64,000 nt of DNA from Pseudanabaena sp. PCC 6802 (lineage in GTDB: Bacteria; Cyanobacteriota; Cyanobacteriia; Pseudanabaenales; Pseudanabaenaceae). The stretch covers positions 317,966-381,965 of the forward strand of contig NZ_KB235914.1 in assembly GCF_000332175.1 (NCBI RefSeq), written 5' to 3'. The stretch's first letter is position 1. Every line of letters begins with the position of its first letter. Made by a program: the position numbers and the translations under genes. Below are positions 9,386-17,218 of the stretch, one piece after another. Below the pieces are notes generated by a model. The model had not been told where the DNA came from. It made no database searches and was given only the letters and a program-made list of their open reading frames with translations.

Positions 9386-9450
9386 GGGGTTTAGCATTTG
9401 TCCCATAATCTTCGCATCGATCGCAAGCATTCATCACAAATGCTAAACCC
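9386..9450. repeat. 65-bp palindromic element, copy 2
   Basis: GGGGTTTAGCATTTG (9386-9400) and CAAATGCTAAACCC (9437-9450) flank a 36-bp centre that differs from the other copies. It lies between the SWIM gene and the DUF5691 gene. It is flanked by GGTTGGG and TGATAGG heptamers at about 9340-9380 and by further G-rich heptamers on the other side (9457-9483). Confidence 0.85.
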
Positions 9451-9483
9451 TTACAGGATTGGGTTGGATTATGGGGATTGGGG

Positions 9484-10920
9484 TTAGAATAGGTGGAATT
9501 TTTGGAATGCATAGGTGCTGAGAGGGAGGAATTTTCTCCCGTTCCACTCGCCGAATATGGTGATGGGATGCCCTCCACTAACTGCGTGCATTGACCAATT
9601 AGATGAGGAAACATAGATTGGCAATATCTTTCCATTGCGATCGCGAATCGACCAATTATCAGATTCCATAGGCATGAGCGTAACTTGTGCGATTGTCAAG
9701 GGGAATTTCTCTAACCAAATATGACAAGATAAGGCATGATGATAGGCAGCGATCGCGTCGTCAATGCTTTGATAACCGGGCATCCGATCGAGCGAGCTAA
9801 CTGATTCATAGCGAGTTTTAATTAACGCCCGCAGGGGATATGCACTTTCATAAAACGCCAGCTCTGCCTCGAACGCAGTACCAGGCATAATCTGTAGCTC
9901 GAACGGCTGCGTGCCGTAGGCAAATTGCAGGATTAGGGCGGGGCGATCGCTCTGTTTCCCCCATAACCAACTGCGACTTACCCTTAATTTTTCCTCCTCT
10001 TCTATACTCTGTCCCATTACCAACCAATAATCTCTCACAACTCTTTCAACTTTTCTATCCTCTCTCTTTTCGTTGTATTTCTCTGGTGGAACCGATAGGT
10101 TTAGGTCAGGCATGGGGGGGCTGCCCCTACTACGACTGGAATCGCCATTTCCATCTTCCACTTCCGCCAACAGCTCCGCTTGACTTTGACTCCAGCCCAT
10201 CTGCGTCCGAATATCCGCCTGCACGCCACTGGGCAAAGTCTCCAGGCGTTGGAAGCCTTCGAGCAGTAAATGCAATTTGCTAAGTTGCTCTAATAGTCTT
10301 TCCGCCCAATCTGCACCTGAGTAGGGAATTCCAGCCATGTCCTTGATTAAACGGGCGATGCCGGGGGCTTGGGCATCAACCGCTCGCGCGGCGGCTTGCT
10401 CCCAGTAACTATAGGGTTTGGCTTGCACCGTCGCTAGACCCTGGCGAATTAAATCTGCCAGCCAAAGTTGCAATTCTTTGACTCCCGCCGTAACTTTGCG
10501 ATATCTTTCCGCAGTGCGCTTAGCTTGGGCTGCAGGATCGGCAGGTTGGGCTGCCTGCTCCTGCTTTTGCTTCTGCTTCTCCTCTCGCTTTGCGCGAGAA
10601 TTCAGCCAATCTGTTACCCATTCCGGCGGCTCGCTATCCTGGAAAGTATCAGGTTGCTCTGCCAAAAGCAAAAATAAACCTATTCCGTGTTTGCAGGGAA
10701 ACTTACGGCTGGGGCAGGAGCACTTAAATGCAGGTTCGCTCAGATCGACCTGCGTGCGGTAGGGGTCTTTGCCGCTACCCTGACACTCGCCCCAAATCAC
10801 CTGTGAGGTTTTGCCAAGCGATCGCCACTTACTCAGAGTCGCCAGACCCATACCATTTTTAGCAGATGCCGGATCTGGTGCTAATGCTATTACCTGTTCT
10901 GATGTCCAAGTTGCAACCAT
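9484..10920 (-). CDS. SWIM zinc-finger protein, YehQ-like
   Basis: The protein has 478 residues with an ATG at 10920. The SWIM signature CxCx6CxH is present at C67, C69, C76 and H78 (KCSCPSRKFPCKHG). Residues about 115-135 form a Lys/Gln-rich coiled segment. The rest is helical without a recognisable enzyme motif. SWIM domains bind zinc and nucleic acid or protein partners. It is the first gene of the leftward MoxR-VWA cluster and the counterpart of E. coli YehQ. The distance to the next gene is enlarged by the 65-bp palindromic element. Confidence 0.85.
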   Translation of the reverse strand: MVATWTSEQVIALAPDPASAKNGMGLATLSKWRSLGKTSQVIWGECQGSGKDPYRTQVDLSEPAFKCSCPSRKFPCKHGIGLFLLLAEQPDTFQDSEPPEWVTDWLNSRAKREEKQKQKQEQAAQPADPAAQAKRTAERYRKVTAGVKELQLWLADLIRQGLATVQAKPYSYWEQAAARAVDAQAPGIARLIKDMAGIPYSGADWAERLLEQLSKLHLLLEGFQRLETLPSGVQADIRTQMGWSQSQAELLAEVEDGNGDSSRSRGSPPMPDLNLSVPPEKYNEKREDRKVERVVRDYWLVMGQSIEEEEKLRVSRSWLWGKQSDRPALILQFAYGTQPFELQIMPGTAFEAELAFYESAYPLRALIKTRYESVSSLDRMPGYQSIDDAIAAYHHALSCHIWLEKFPLTIAQVTLMPMESDNWSIRDRNGKILPIYVSSSNWSMHAVSGGHPITIFGEWNGRKFLPLSTYAFQKFHLF

Positions 10921-10989
10921 AATTGAGAGTGCAGGAATCCAGAGAATATCTTATGGCAACCGCATTATAGCACCAACTATCGCAACACA

Positions 10990-11826
10990 TTAGTATGCTC
11001 GTGCCAATCTCTCAATTAAATCCATCACCTTGACTTTTACTAAATCGCGGACTTCTCGAAATTTATCAATACCCTCTCCCTCAGGATCGTCAAGTTGCCA
11101 GTCTTCAAAAATATCGCGTAGCACCCATGCTTCCGGTAGATTTACACCGCATCCACATAGCGAGATTACGGCATCATAATTTGCTGGGTCGAAATCGCTT
11201 AAGGGTTTAGATGTCTGCAAGCTAATATCAATGCCTATCTCTGACATCACTTGCATGGTTATAGGATCGACCTGGCTGGATTCCAAGCCGGAGCTAGTTA
11301 CCTCAACTTTGCCAGATCCAAATATCCGAGTAAATCCCTCTGCCATTTGCGATCGCCGCGAATTTTTTTTGCAAACAAACATGACCTTCGGTAGAGAAAG
11401 TACTTTCCTCAAACAGATGGCTGTAGTTGGACAAAGGCTAACAAACTGGCTTGTATTTTGAATTATCGGCGGCACTGCATCGCGATCGACTTGCTCGAAT
11501 CCCATCTTAGTAAAGAAACCCGATTCCAATGTTGTTAACAGATAAACCTGCCTGACTCCCTTAGACTGAGCGTATGCCATTAGCTGTTCGGCGATCGCGC
11601 GACCGTAGCCCTTTTTTCTATAAGCTAGCGCGATCGCTAGCGACCGCAACAACCCATACACACCGTATAGTTCTATGCCGCCGATACCCACTATTTCTGA
11701 GTCAACCTGACCTAGAAACATAGAATCTAATTTGCTTGGGATATCTGCGATTGGTAGACCGTTAACTGCAAGTAGTTGCTCGATATACTCTAGATTTGCT
11801 GTAGTTGCTGGCTTGAGGGTTATCAT
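10990..11826 (-). CDS. ArsN-type acetyltransferase fused to LMW-PTP-type arsenate reductase
   Basis: The protein has 278 residues from the ATG at 11826, which overlaps the aquaporin stop (ATGA). Residues 1-140 are a GNAT acetyltransferase with the acetyl-CoA loop RKKGYG at about 70-75, like ArsN2 proteins. Residues 145-278 are a low-molecular-weight phosphatase-type arsenate reductase with the CX5R loop at C152-R158 (CKKNSRRS). The usual third-position cysteine of the NSCRS motif is arginine here. The resolving cysteines are replaced by a close pair, C224 and C226 (LCGCG). Arsenate reduction and acetylation of an arsenical or related compound are inferred from the two domain families. It is the last gene of the arsR-aquaporin operon. 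Confidence 0.85.
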   Translation of the reverse strand: MITLKPATTANLEYIEQLLAVNGLPIADIPSKLDSMFLGQVDSEIVGIGGIELYGVYGLLRSLAIALAYRKKGYGRAIAEQLMAYAQSKGVRQVYLLTTLESGFFTKMGFEQVDRDAVPPIIQNTSQFVSLCPTTAICLRKVLSLPKVMFVCKKNSRRSQMAEGFTRIFGSGKVEVTSSGLESSQVDPITMQVMSEIGIDISLQTSKPLSDFDPANYDAVISLCGCGVNLPEAWVLRDIFEDWQLDDPEGEGIDKFREVRDLVKVKVMDLIERLARAY

Positions 11827-12545
11827 TGCTTTGACTCTAATTTTAGACTTTGTACCGTATCTCGAAAGTTGTGAGAAAGATGCCTGTAGGTCACGACAGC
11901 TAGTTGTGCCCCTACAATGGGAGCAATCCAGTATAACCAGTGATGCTGCCAAACCCACCCAACGAGAGCTGGCCCGAGCGATCGCGCTGGATTCATACTC
12001 GCTCCTGTAATTGGTCCCATAAACGCCGCCTCTAAACCAACAGTGAGTCCGATTGCGACACCCGCAAAACCTGAGGGAGCGCGCCGATCTAGTCCCGACC
12101 CTAAGATTACAAGCATGAGAATAAAGGTGAGGACAAACTCCAAAATTGATGACTGCAACCAGTTGTCATGCAATGGGAGCGTAGCACCCATATTTGCCAC
12201 AGATCCTAAAGAAAGGAACAGGATTGATGATGCGGCGATCGCGCCTCCACATTGAGCCAGAATGTAAGGCAATACTCGATTCTGTGGGAAAAAGCCACTT
12301 GTCCAAAAAGCAAGCGTGACAGCGGGATTAAAGTGCGCGCCGCTAATATGACTGAGGGCATAAATTAGAGCTGCCACCACTGCGCCAAATACAAAGCTAA
12401 TTCCCAGGTGCGTAATTGCACCATGACTGAGTTCGTTGACCATCACTGCTCCAGTGCCCGCAAACACTAAAATGAACGTGCCAATACTCTCAGCGGCAAT
12501 TTCTGAATAGCAAGCAACAAACTGCTTTTGCAATACTTCCTTCAC
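11823..12545 (-). CDS. Aquaglyceroporin-like MIP channel of the ars operon
   Basis: The protein has 240 residues with six hydrophobic segments. Both NPA motifs are intact: HFNPAVT near residue 73 and SMNPARS near residue 183. The start is a GTG at 12545; no clear ribosome-binding site precedes it, so the start is tentative. MIP channels encoded in ars operons (AqpS type) export arsenite along its gradient. It lies between arsR and the arsN-arsC fusion on the same strand and overlaps the latter by four bases. A TCAA-N6-TTGA motif lies about 57 bp upstream of its start. Confidence 0.9.
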   Translation of the reverse strand: MKEVLQKQFVACYSEIAAESIGTFILVFAGTGAVMVNELSHGAITHLGISFVFGAVVAALIYALSHISGAHFNPAVTLAFWTSGFFPQNRVLPYILAQCGGAIAASSILFLSLGSVANMGATLPLHDNWLQSSILEFVLTFILMLVILGSGLDRRAPSGFAGVAIGLTVGLEAAFMGPITGASMNPARSLGPALVGWVWQHHWLYWIAPIVGAQLAVVTYRHLSHNFRDTVQSLKLESKQ

Positions 12546-12601
12546 TGGTTTTGATAATAGTGCTTAAATTTAGCGATTATTCGCAGACAATCCAAGCATA
12601 T

Positions 12602-12618
12602 TTCAAAAAAAATTGATA
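12602..12618. promoter_or_regulatory. Putative ArsR operator between arsR and the aquaporin gene
   Basis: The sequence TCAA-AAAAAA-TTGA (12604-12617) has the dyad ATCAA-N6-TTGAT layout reported for cyanobacterial ArsR operators. It lies just 3' of arsR and about 57 bp before the aquaporin GTG, so it could serve an internal promoter. An A-rich run makes a chance match possible. Confidence 0.35.
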
Positions 12619-12620
12619 TG

Positions 12621-12962
12621 TCAAGCCGAAGGATCGCAGCGCCGAGCTGGCAGAATTTCGCTAAAACGACGGAATTCAGCTAAATATTGTTCTAAAATAA
12701 CAAACTGAGATAGATTAAGGCTGTAATAAATCCAACGACCGTCGTGACGAGCGCGTACTAACCCTGCCTCTTTTAAAGCTTTGAGGTGGAATGATAGCTT
12801 TGATTGAGCAATACCAAGATATTCGCAAAGCTCGCAACCGCAAAGTTCTTTATTGCGCAGCAGTTCTACAATATTTACTCTTAACGGATCTGACAGTGCA
12901 TGAAATCCTGCAATAATTTGAGTAGAGACTTGAGGTGAAGTAGAGGCTGATGTATTTAGCAT
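12621..12962 (-). CDS. arsR: ArsR-family transcriptional repressor
   Basis: The protein has 113 residues from the ATG at 12962 (a TTG one codon earlier is also in frame). It is a winged helix-turn-helix protein of the ArsR/SmtB family: FHALSDPLRVNIVELL at the start, then ELCGCELCEYLGIAQSKLSFHLKALKEAGLVRAR and the wing GRWIYYSLN. The ELCxCEL(C) segment in helix 3 is the typical As(III)-binding cysteine pair, with an extra cysteine. It heads an operon with an aquaporin and an arsenate reductase fusion, so it is probably an arsenite-released repressor of its own operon. Confidence 0.93.
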   Translation of the reverse strand: MLNTSASTSPQVSTQIIAGFHALSDPLRVNIVELLRNKELCGCELCEYLGIAQSKLSFHLKALKEAGLVRARHDGRWIYYSLNLSQFVILEQYLAEFRRFSEILPARRCDPSA

Positions 12963-12976
12963 CAAGTTTTATTGAA
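12960..12976. promoter_or_regulatory. Putative ArsR operator at the arsR start
   Basis: ATCAA-GTTTTA-TTGAA at 12961-12976 matches the ATCAA-N6-TTGAT pattern reported for cyanobacterial ArsR, with one mismatch. It overlaps the arsR start codon. Binding there would block transcription elongation or a promoter just upstream. Confidence 0.5.
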
Positions 12977-13044
12977 ATATTATTTTTATAGGATACTATA
13001 AGCGCGATACTTTTGTTTTACATTAAAAGAGGTTGGAATTTGTC

Positions 13045-13230
13045 ATGACAGATCGATACCCTTATCCCAACGAAGAAACTAAAGAAACCTGTCTCGATCG
13101 CTTGCGAGAAAACAACCGCCAGCTAGAGCTATATAATTTATTCTTGGACGATGCAATCTCTCAAGTTGACTCGGAATTACGCCAACAAAAGCGAGAAAGA
13201 TTATTGCCGAAAATACAACCTATCGAATAA
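13045..13230 (+). CDS. Small conserved protein, copy 1 of a duplicated gene
   Basis: A 61-residue protein starts at the ATG at 13045. It begins MTDRYPYPNEETKETCLDRL and continues as a charged helix ending in RQQKRERLLPKIQP. A near-identical gene lies at 14153-14338, about 1.1 kb away in the same orientation, and the match includes the bases just after the stop. I do not recognise the family. Amphipathic heptads suggest a short coiled coil. Conservation of the protein between the copies supports real coding. Confidence 0.65.
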   Translation: MTDRYPYPNEETKETCLDRLRENNRQLELYNLFLDDAISQVDSELRQQKRERLLPKIQPIE

Positions 13231-13249
13231 GGCGATCGCAGATCCAAAT

Positions 13250-13618
13250 TTACATCTCAGGTTGCTTAAAAAGCAACCTCATTCTAATCTTGTCATCTTC
13301 AACAACACTAAAATGGCCGTACCAATCGTCGCGTAGAGCGATCGCTTTCGCAACTTTTTGAGCTACTACAGCACTCGATGGCATCTTAACCCGAAATAGA
13401 ACAATCCCAGTTGTGGCAGGCAATTGCGATCGAAAAGCCAGTTCTCCAAAATCTTTGTCAAATGTTAAGAGAATACGGTTCTCTATTTGAGCGCGACTTA
13501 GCACTTCGCGATCGGAGATGCCAGGTGAGTCAACTCTAATCCAGGCTACATCATGTCCATTTTGTCGCAGCGCTTCAACAGCATCAAGGGGAAAGTTTTC
13601 GTTAGCAAGGAAGCGCAT
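13250..13618 (-). CDS. DUF5615 PIN-like toxin
   Basis: The protein has 122 residues with an ATG at 13618. It starts MRFLANENFPLDAVEALRQNGHDV, the usual opening of DUF5615 PIN-like proteins, with the acidic residues of the nuclease core replaced by N/E at the start and LLTFDKDFGELAF around residue 50. DUF5615 proteins are typically found with DUF433 antitoxins, as here, where the DUF433 gene ends 3 bp upstream. RNase activity is inferred from the fold family. Confidence 0.85.
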   Translation of the reverse strand: MRFLANENFPLDAVEALRQNGHDVAWIRVDSPGISDREVLSRAQIENRILLTFDKDFGELAFRSQLPATTGIVLFRVKMPSSAVVAQKVAKAIALRDDWYGHFSVVEDDKIRMRLLFKQPEM

Positions 13619-13621
13619 AAG

Positions 13622-13852
13622 CTAGACGGGAATGGCGTAAACCTTTTCGGATTTCAAAGAAGCACTGGCATAGCTAAGACAAGCCTGGATATCTGCAAGA
13701 GTAATACCTGGGTAATTACGCAAAATTTCGTCCGTACTCCAGCCTTGTGCAAGGAGATCGATAATGAATTCAACTGCAAGTCGAGTTCCTTTGATAATAG
13801 GTTTACCAACTAAGACATTTGGGTTGAGAATAATTCGAGATTGCCAATCCAT
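13622..13852 (-). CDS. DUF433 antitoxin
   Basis: The protein has 76 residues with an ATG at 13852. It has the family hallmarks: RIILNPNVLVGKPIIKGTRLAVEFIIDLLAQGWS followed by EILRNYPGITLADIQACLSYA. This winged-helix-like family is the usual antitoxin of DUF5615 toxins. It precedes the toxin gene by 3 bp on the same strand, so the pair is an operon. Confidence 0.88.
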   Translation of the reverse strand: MDWQSRIILNPNVLVGKPIIKGTRLAVEFIIDLLAQGWSTDEILRNYPGITLADIQACLSYASASLKSEKVYAIPV

Positions 13853-14152
13853 AGTTAATAATGGTTCAAGTACGTAGACAAAGGACTGATGCAGTAGTCA
13901 TTGGCTCTAGTATAGCTCATATCGCTTTTAGCTTCCCCTCAATAACCCAGCATATTGGCGATCGCAGCCACAGGTGCCCCCCGATTGCTTCGCAATACTT
14001 TTGTTTTGCGTTTGTTGCATGGGGGAGGCTATCTCCAATATTAAGTTATTCGTGGCAAGTAACGGTAGTAGTTGAAAAGCTGAGATAATTATGATTGGCT
14101 TCCGAATATTTGCTCGAAATCGATAGTAAAGCTATCTGACGAAACCTTAACT
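13853..14152. other. 300-bp non-coding gap between DUF433 and the duplicated small gene
   Basis: No convincing gene is seen. The stretch holds one HIP1-containing segment near 13960, G/C-rich imperfect inverted repeats around 13970-14035, and presumably the promoters of the divergent DUF433 and small-protein genes. Confidence 0.5.
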
Positions 14153-14338
14153 ATGACAAATCGATATCCTTATCCTAATGAAGAAACCAAAAGAAACTGC
14201 CTCGATCGCCTGCGGGAAACTAATCGACAGCTAGAGCTATATAATTTGTTCTTAGACGATGCGATTTCTCAAATTGATTCGGAATTGCGCCAACAAAAGA
14301 GAGAAAGATTATTGACGAAAATACAACCTGTCGAATAA
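14153..14338 (+). CDS. Small conserved protein, copy 2 of a duplicated gene
   Basis: This 61-residue protein starts at the ATG at 14153 and differs from the protein at 13045 at only a handful of positions (for example MTNRYPYPNEETKRNC against MTDRYPYPNEETKETC). Both copies keep the length and end in KIQP(I/V)E. The copies flank the DUF5615/DUF433 pair. The function is unknown; substitutions that preserve the frame suggest that both are, or recently were, under selection. Confidence 0.65.
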   Translation: MTNRYPYPNEETKRNCLDRLRETNRQLELYNLFLDDAISQIDSELRQQKRERLLTKIQPVE

Positions 14339-14369
14339 GGCGATCGCTGAGTGCCTACCCCTAGATATC

Positions 14370-14395
14370 GGGGCAACCACGGGGGGATTGCCCCT
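14370..14395. repeat. Short intergenic palindrome
   Basis: GGGGCAA (14370-14376) pairs with TTGCCCC (14389-14395) around a C/G-rich loop. Hairpins of this kind are common between cyanobacterial genes. It follows the second small-protein gene and could act as a terminator-like structure. The rest of 14339-14600 shows no gene. Confidence 0.6.
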
Positions 14396-14549
14396 ACCAC
14401 AATAAATGGTTGATATTGACAAAATAGCGAATTTGCAGGGTTTCGGGCAATATTTTTGTCTGTTTCAGTGCCATTCAATAGTATAATCTTTCGCGATGCT
14501 TTATGGAAGTTGCGTTGGATAGACCCTCAAGAATGGGAGTTTCCCATCA

Positions 14550-14561
14550 AAAAATGTAGGT
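14550..14561. repeat. 12-bp direct repeat, left copy
   Basis: AAAAAATGTAGG at 14550-14561 is repeated exactly at 17221-17232. The two copies bracket the AT-rich two-gene module at 14601-17107. They may mark the ends of an inserted segment. Confidence 0.5.
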
Positions 14562-14600
14562 ATTACTTTCTCTAATAGCTATCAGTTCTTACATCCAAAA

Positions 14601-16091
14601 TTATGGAAATAAAAAAGATAATCTCTCGCTACATAATAAAATCACCATAAGCAAGATTAGTAACGTAGCGATCCACAAAAAAGAATAAACTCTTCTCCGT
14701 TTTTTAATAAACTCTTTTTCTTTTCTAAACTCAACATCATCATTTAAAATCCTATTTATATCCTCTTGGACTAAAAGGTCTAAAAATCTTCCTTTGAGAT
14801 TCTTATATCTTAGTTCGAGCCTTTCAATTTCCTGATCTAGGCTCCATATTGAAAATAGAAGGTATAAGAAAGATATAGCAAGAAATGCCAAGGAGATATT
14901 TGTGGTATCATCATCAAATATCTTGTTGAGTTTACCAGGTTTATTAGAACTAAGAAATTTTAATAGAAAAACAGATATAAAATATGAGATAAAAGTAATT
15001 ATACTCTTTTTAAAGTCACCAAGATAGTTTTCAATGATATTATTAGATTTTTCAGTGATGGCAATTAGTTGATCGCTAATTTTATTTCTTATCTCTATAT
15101 ATCTATTTAAATTTTGTTGAAGATAAGTCTTAAATCCCGACTGAATAGAAAAAAATACATCATTGGAAATTTCAATTGGTTTTTCACTTTTTAAATAAAT
15201 TGACAATATATTCCTGGACAGGTTTATTTTGTCAGCTACATTTCCTGAGTTGGAATATATCCAATCGAAGATCTTCATATATTCAATAATTGAAGAAGTA
15301 TTAGTTTCGTCAATTTTAAAGTTTCCCTGAAGTGTTTTAAAGCCATTAAGTTTATATTCAAAAATATTTTTTTCCTTAATTGAAGTAATATCAAATATGC
15401 TCGCAATAGAGAATATAACAGTAAGCCTATCAAGTTTTTCCGTAATACTATTGGGACTAGTAGGTCTTTGCTCTAAATAGAAGTAAGTTGGCAAAAAAGG
15501 ATACTCAGCATAATTTGCGAAATTGCAAACTTCTCTAAGTTGATTTGCTTTATCTGGCAAATCTTTGAAGCTGTTGAATTCTGAACTACTGAATTCAATC
15601 CTTTGTGAATAAAAGTTTTCAATATCCTCTCCAACAATAAAAAAGCACAACTTCTTCCGGAGAATATTATCCTTAATAGTATCTAAGAACTGTATTGTAG
15701 TTCTCCCTTTAACAAAATCACAAAAACTACTAAAATCATATATGTTGGCTGTATAATTAACATTTTTTTTGATTTCAAATTTTAAAGTAATTTGCTCATC
15801 TTCAACATCATTGAGTACTTTTCTTAGTTCATCGTTGAAACTCTGATAGTTTTTAGTAGATGAAGCTAGAGTAACTGAGGAATTGAAATTGTCTATTGAA
15901 AGGCTTAGTTGCCAATCATCATTATTAGGTATTTTATCTAAAACCCCTGCTATTTTAGTATCTATATCTAGAGTTAAATTTTTTGAAGTAAGGTATTCAA
16001 TACGATACGAAGTAAACTTATCTTCTATAAGTACAGAAGTATTATTATCTAATGGTTCGAAGATGCTTTGTATCGATTGAGATAATTTCAT
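14601..16091 (-). CDS. Uncharacterised protein with three C-terminal membrane segments
   Basis: The protein has 496 residues from the ATG at 16091, which overlaps the preceding stop by four bases (ATGA); a longer non-ATG start at 16112 is less likely. The first 350 residues are soluble, strand- and helix-rich, with no motif I recognise. Membrane segments are clear at about residues 355-375 (ITFISYFISVFLL), 400-420 (ISLAFLAISFLYLLFSIW) and 470-490 (FLWIATLLILLMVILL). A charged coiled segment lies between the last two. The gene is AT-rich and contains no GCGATCGC site. With its partner it forms a closed two-gene unit near toxin-antitoxin genes, a setting typical of defence modules, but function is unproven. 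Confidence 0.7.
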   Translation of the reverse strand: MKLSQSIQSIFEPLDNNTSVLIEDKFTSYRIEYLTSKNLTLDIDTKIAGVLDKIPNNDDWQLSLSIDNFNSSVTLASSTKNYQSFNDELRKVLNDVEDEQITLKFEIKKNVNYTANIYDFSSFCDFVKGRTTIQFLDTIKDNILRKKLCFFIVGEDIENFYSQRIEFSSSEFNSFKDLPDKANQLREVCNFANYAEYPFLPTYFYLEQRPTSPNSITEKLDRLTVIFSIASIFDITSIKEKNIFEYKLNGFKTLQGNFKIDETNTSSIIEYMKIFDWIYSNSGNVADKINLSRNILSIYLKSEKPIEISNDVFFSIQSGFKTYLQQNLNRYIEIRNKISDQLIAITEKSNNIIENYLGDFKKSIITFISYFISVFLLKFLSSNKPGKLNKIFDDDTTNISLAFLAISFLYLLFSIWSLDQEIERLELRYKNLKGRFLDLLVQEDINRILNDDVEFRKEKEFIKKRRRVYSFLWIATLLILLMVILLCSERLSFLFP

Positions 16092-17107
16092 TTTTGTAAC
16101 CTTGCAAACCACTTGTATCCTTCTTCGGTCTTTATTTTAATAAACTTGTTACCCTCACTATCTTCTTCAGCGATAATTGTCTCAGTAATATTTTCAACAT
16201 GATCGTTAATCCAAAGTTCAATACTAGAAGATAATTTTATTTTTTCGGAAATTCTTCTTTTTGTAATTTTTTCTTTAATTATAGGAAAGCGACGATCAAA
16301 TTTAAAGTTCTCAGGCAGGCTTTTTAACTTATCAACTATTGTTTCTGTTTTTAGTTTATCATCTATTGGCTCATAGCCTGTTAACATATCAACAATCTCA
16401 GTTAAGTTAAATTCATCGTGAGTTCTCATGTAACCTACAAAAAAGTTTCGTATAATTTGATAATCTTCAGGATGTTTATCTTTTATGGGTTCGATTGTCT
16501 TCTTAAATATAATATCAACTGACCTTTCAGTATTATATGCAGGTGTGTAAGTCTCGCTAAGCTCTAAATAGTCTTGCCACCAATACTTTGACATAGTTGA
16601 ATTAGTGTCAAAGATTCGTACTTTCTCAATTTGGTGAGTGCCGTTATAGGCAACCATAACTGCCTTATACAGTTGCTTTTTTAGGGGAAAACCACTTTTT
16701 ATTCTTAAATCCGCCTCATCCAAAATTTCTTCATGCTCGGCCTTGCAAATAATTATATGTTTTTGATTATCAATTTCTAACAATGCCTGAAAAAGACTCC
16801 CTTTTTGTACTTCATGTTTTAGGTGGGTGATCCTCTGCTGAGTTTCCTTTTCAATTCTTAATAACCTTTTAGCATTGCCTTCTGCCGCTTCTAGGAATGA
16901 ATTGTTTAACATTTTATCCAAGGACGCTCTAACTTCTGTAGTTTCCGACAAAAACTTGAACTCCCTATTTGAGAAAGACAATTGAACTTTTTCGATCAAC
17001 TTTTCAATATACTCTTGAATCTCGTCTCCTCCCTGCTCAGTGTTACGCAACTTAACCTTCTCTTGGACATGATCGAAAGAGTAAAGTGCAGCTTTGATAA
17101 TGTTCAT
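16088..17107 (-). CDS. Uncharacterised protein, possibly NdpA/YejK-like
   Basis: The protein has 339 residues with an ATG at 17107. The layout faintly recalls 37-kDa nucleoid-associated proteins (NdpA/YejK): a helical N-terminus, a central LKKQLYKAVMVAYN strand region and a C-terminal FKFDRRFPIIKEKI...IKLSSSIEL...KFIKIKTEEG pattern. DUF4868 (KwaB of the Kiwa defence system) is an alternative I considered but cannot support. The stop overlaps the start of the membrane-protein gene (ATGA), so the two are translationally coupled. Base composition is AT-rich and HIP1 is absent. The family assignment is tentative. Confidence 0.6.
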   Translation of the reverse strand: MNIIKAALYSFDHVQEKVKLRNTEQGGDEIQEYIEKLIEKVQLSFSNREFKFLSETTEVRASLDKMLNNSFLEAAEGNAKRLLRIEKETQQRITHLKHEVQKGSLFQALLEIDNQKHIIICKAEHEEILDEADLRIKSGFPLKKQLYKAVMVAYNGTHQIEKVRIFDTNSTMSKYWWQDYLELSETYTPAYNTERSVDIIFKKTIEPIKDKHPEDYQIIRNFFVGYMRTHDEFNLTEIVDMLTGYEPIDDKLKTETIVDKLKSLPENFKFDRRFPIIKEKITKRRISEKIKLSSSIELWINDHVENITETIIAEEDSEGNKFIKIKTEEGYKWFARLQK

Positions 17108-17218
17108 GTGGAATGCTTCTGACTATATACCCATGTAATTGATTTCAAATCTTATCACAATTATTGCTCTGGTAACCTGAGATATTACAGGAGATATGGT
17201 TGTTTCAAGGGTCACTAC

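Noticed and set aside
16088-17107. Reading the pair at 14601-17107 as the Kiwa defence system
   Set aside because: The membrane protein is much larger than KwaA and has its helices at the C-terminus, and the partner does not show a clear DUF4868 pattern. Kept as unassigned.
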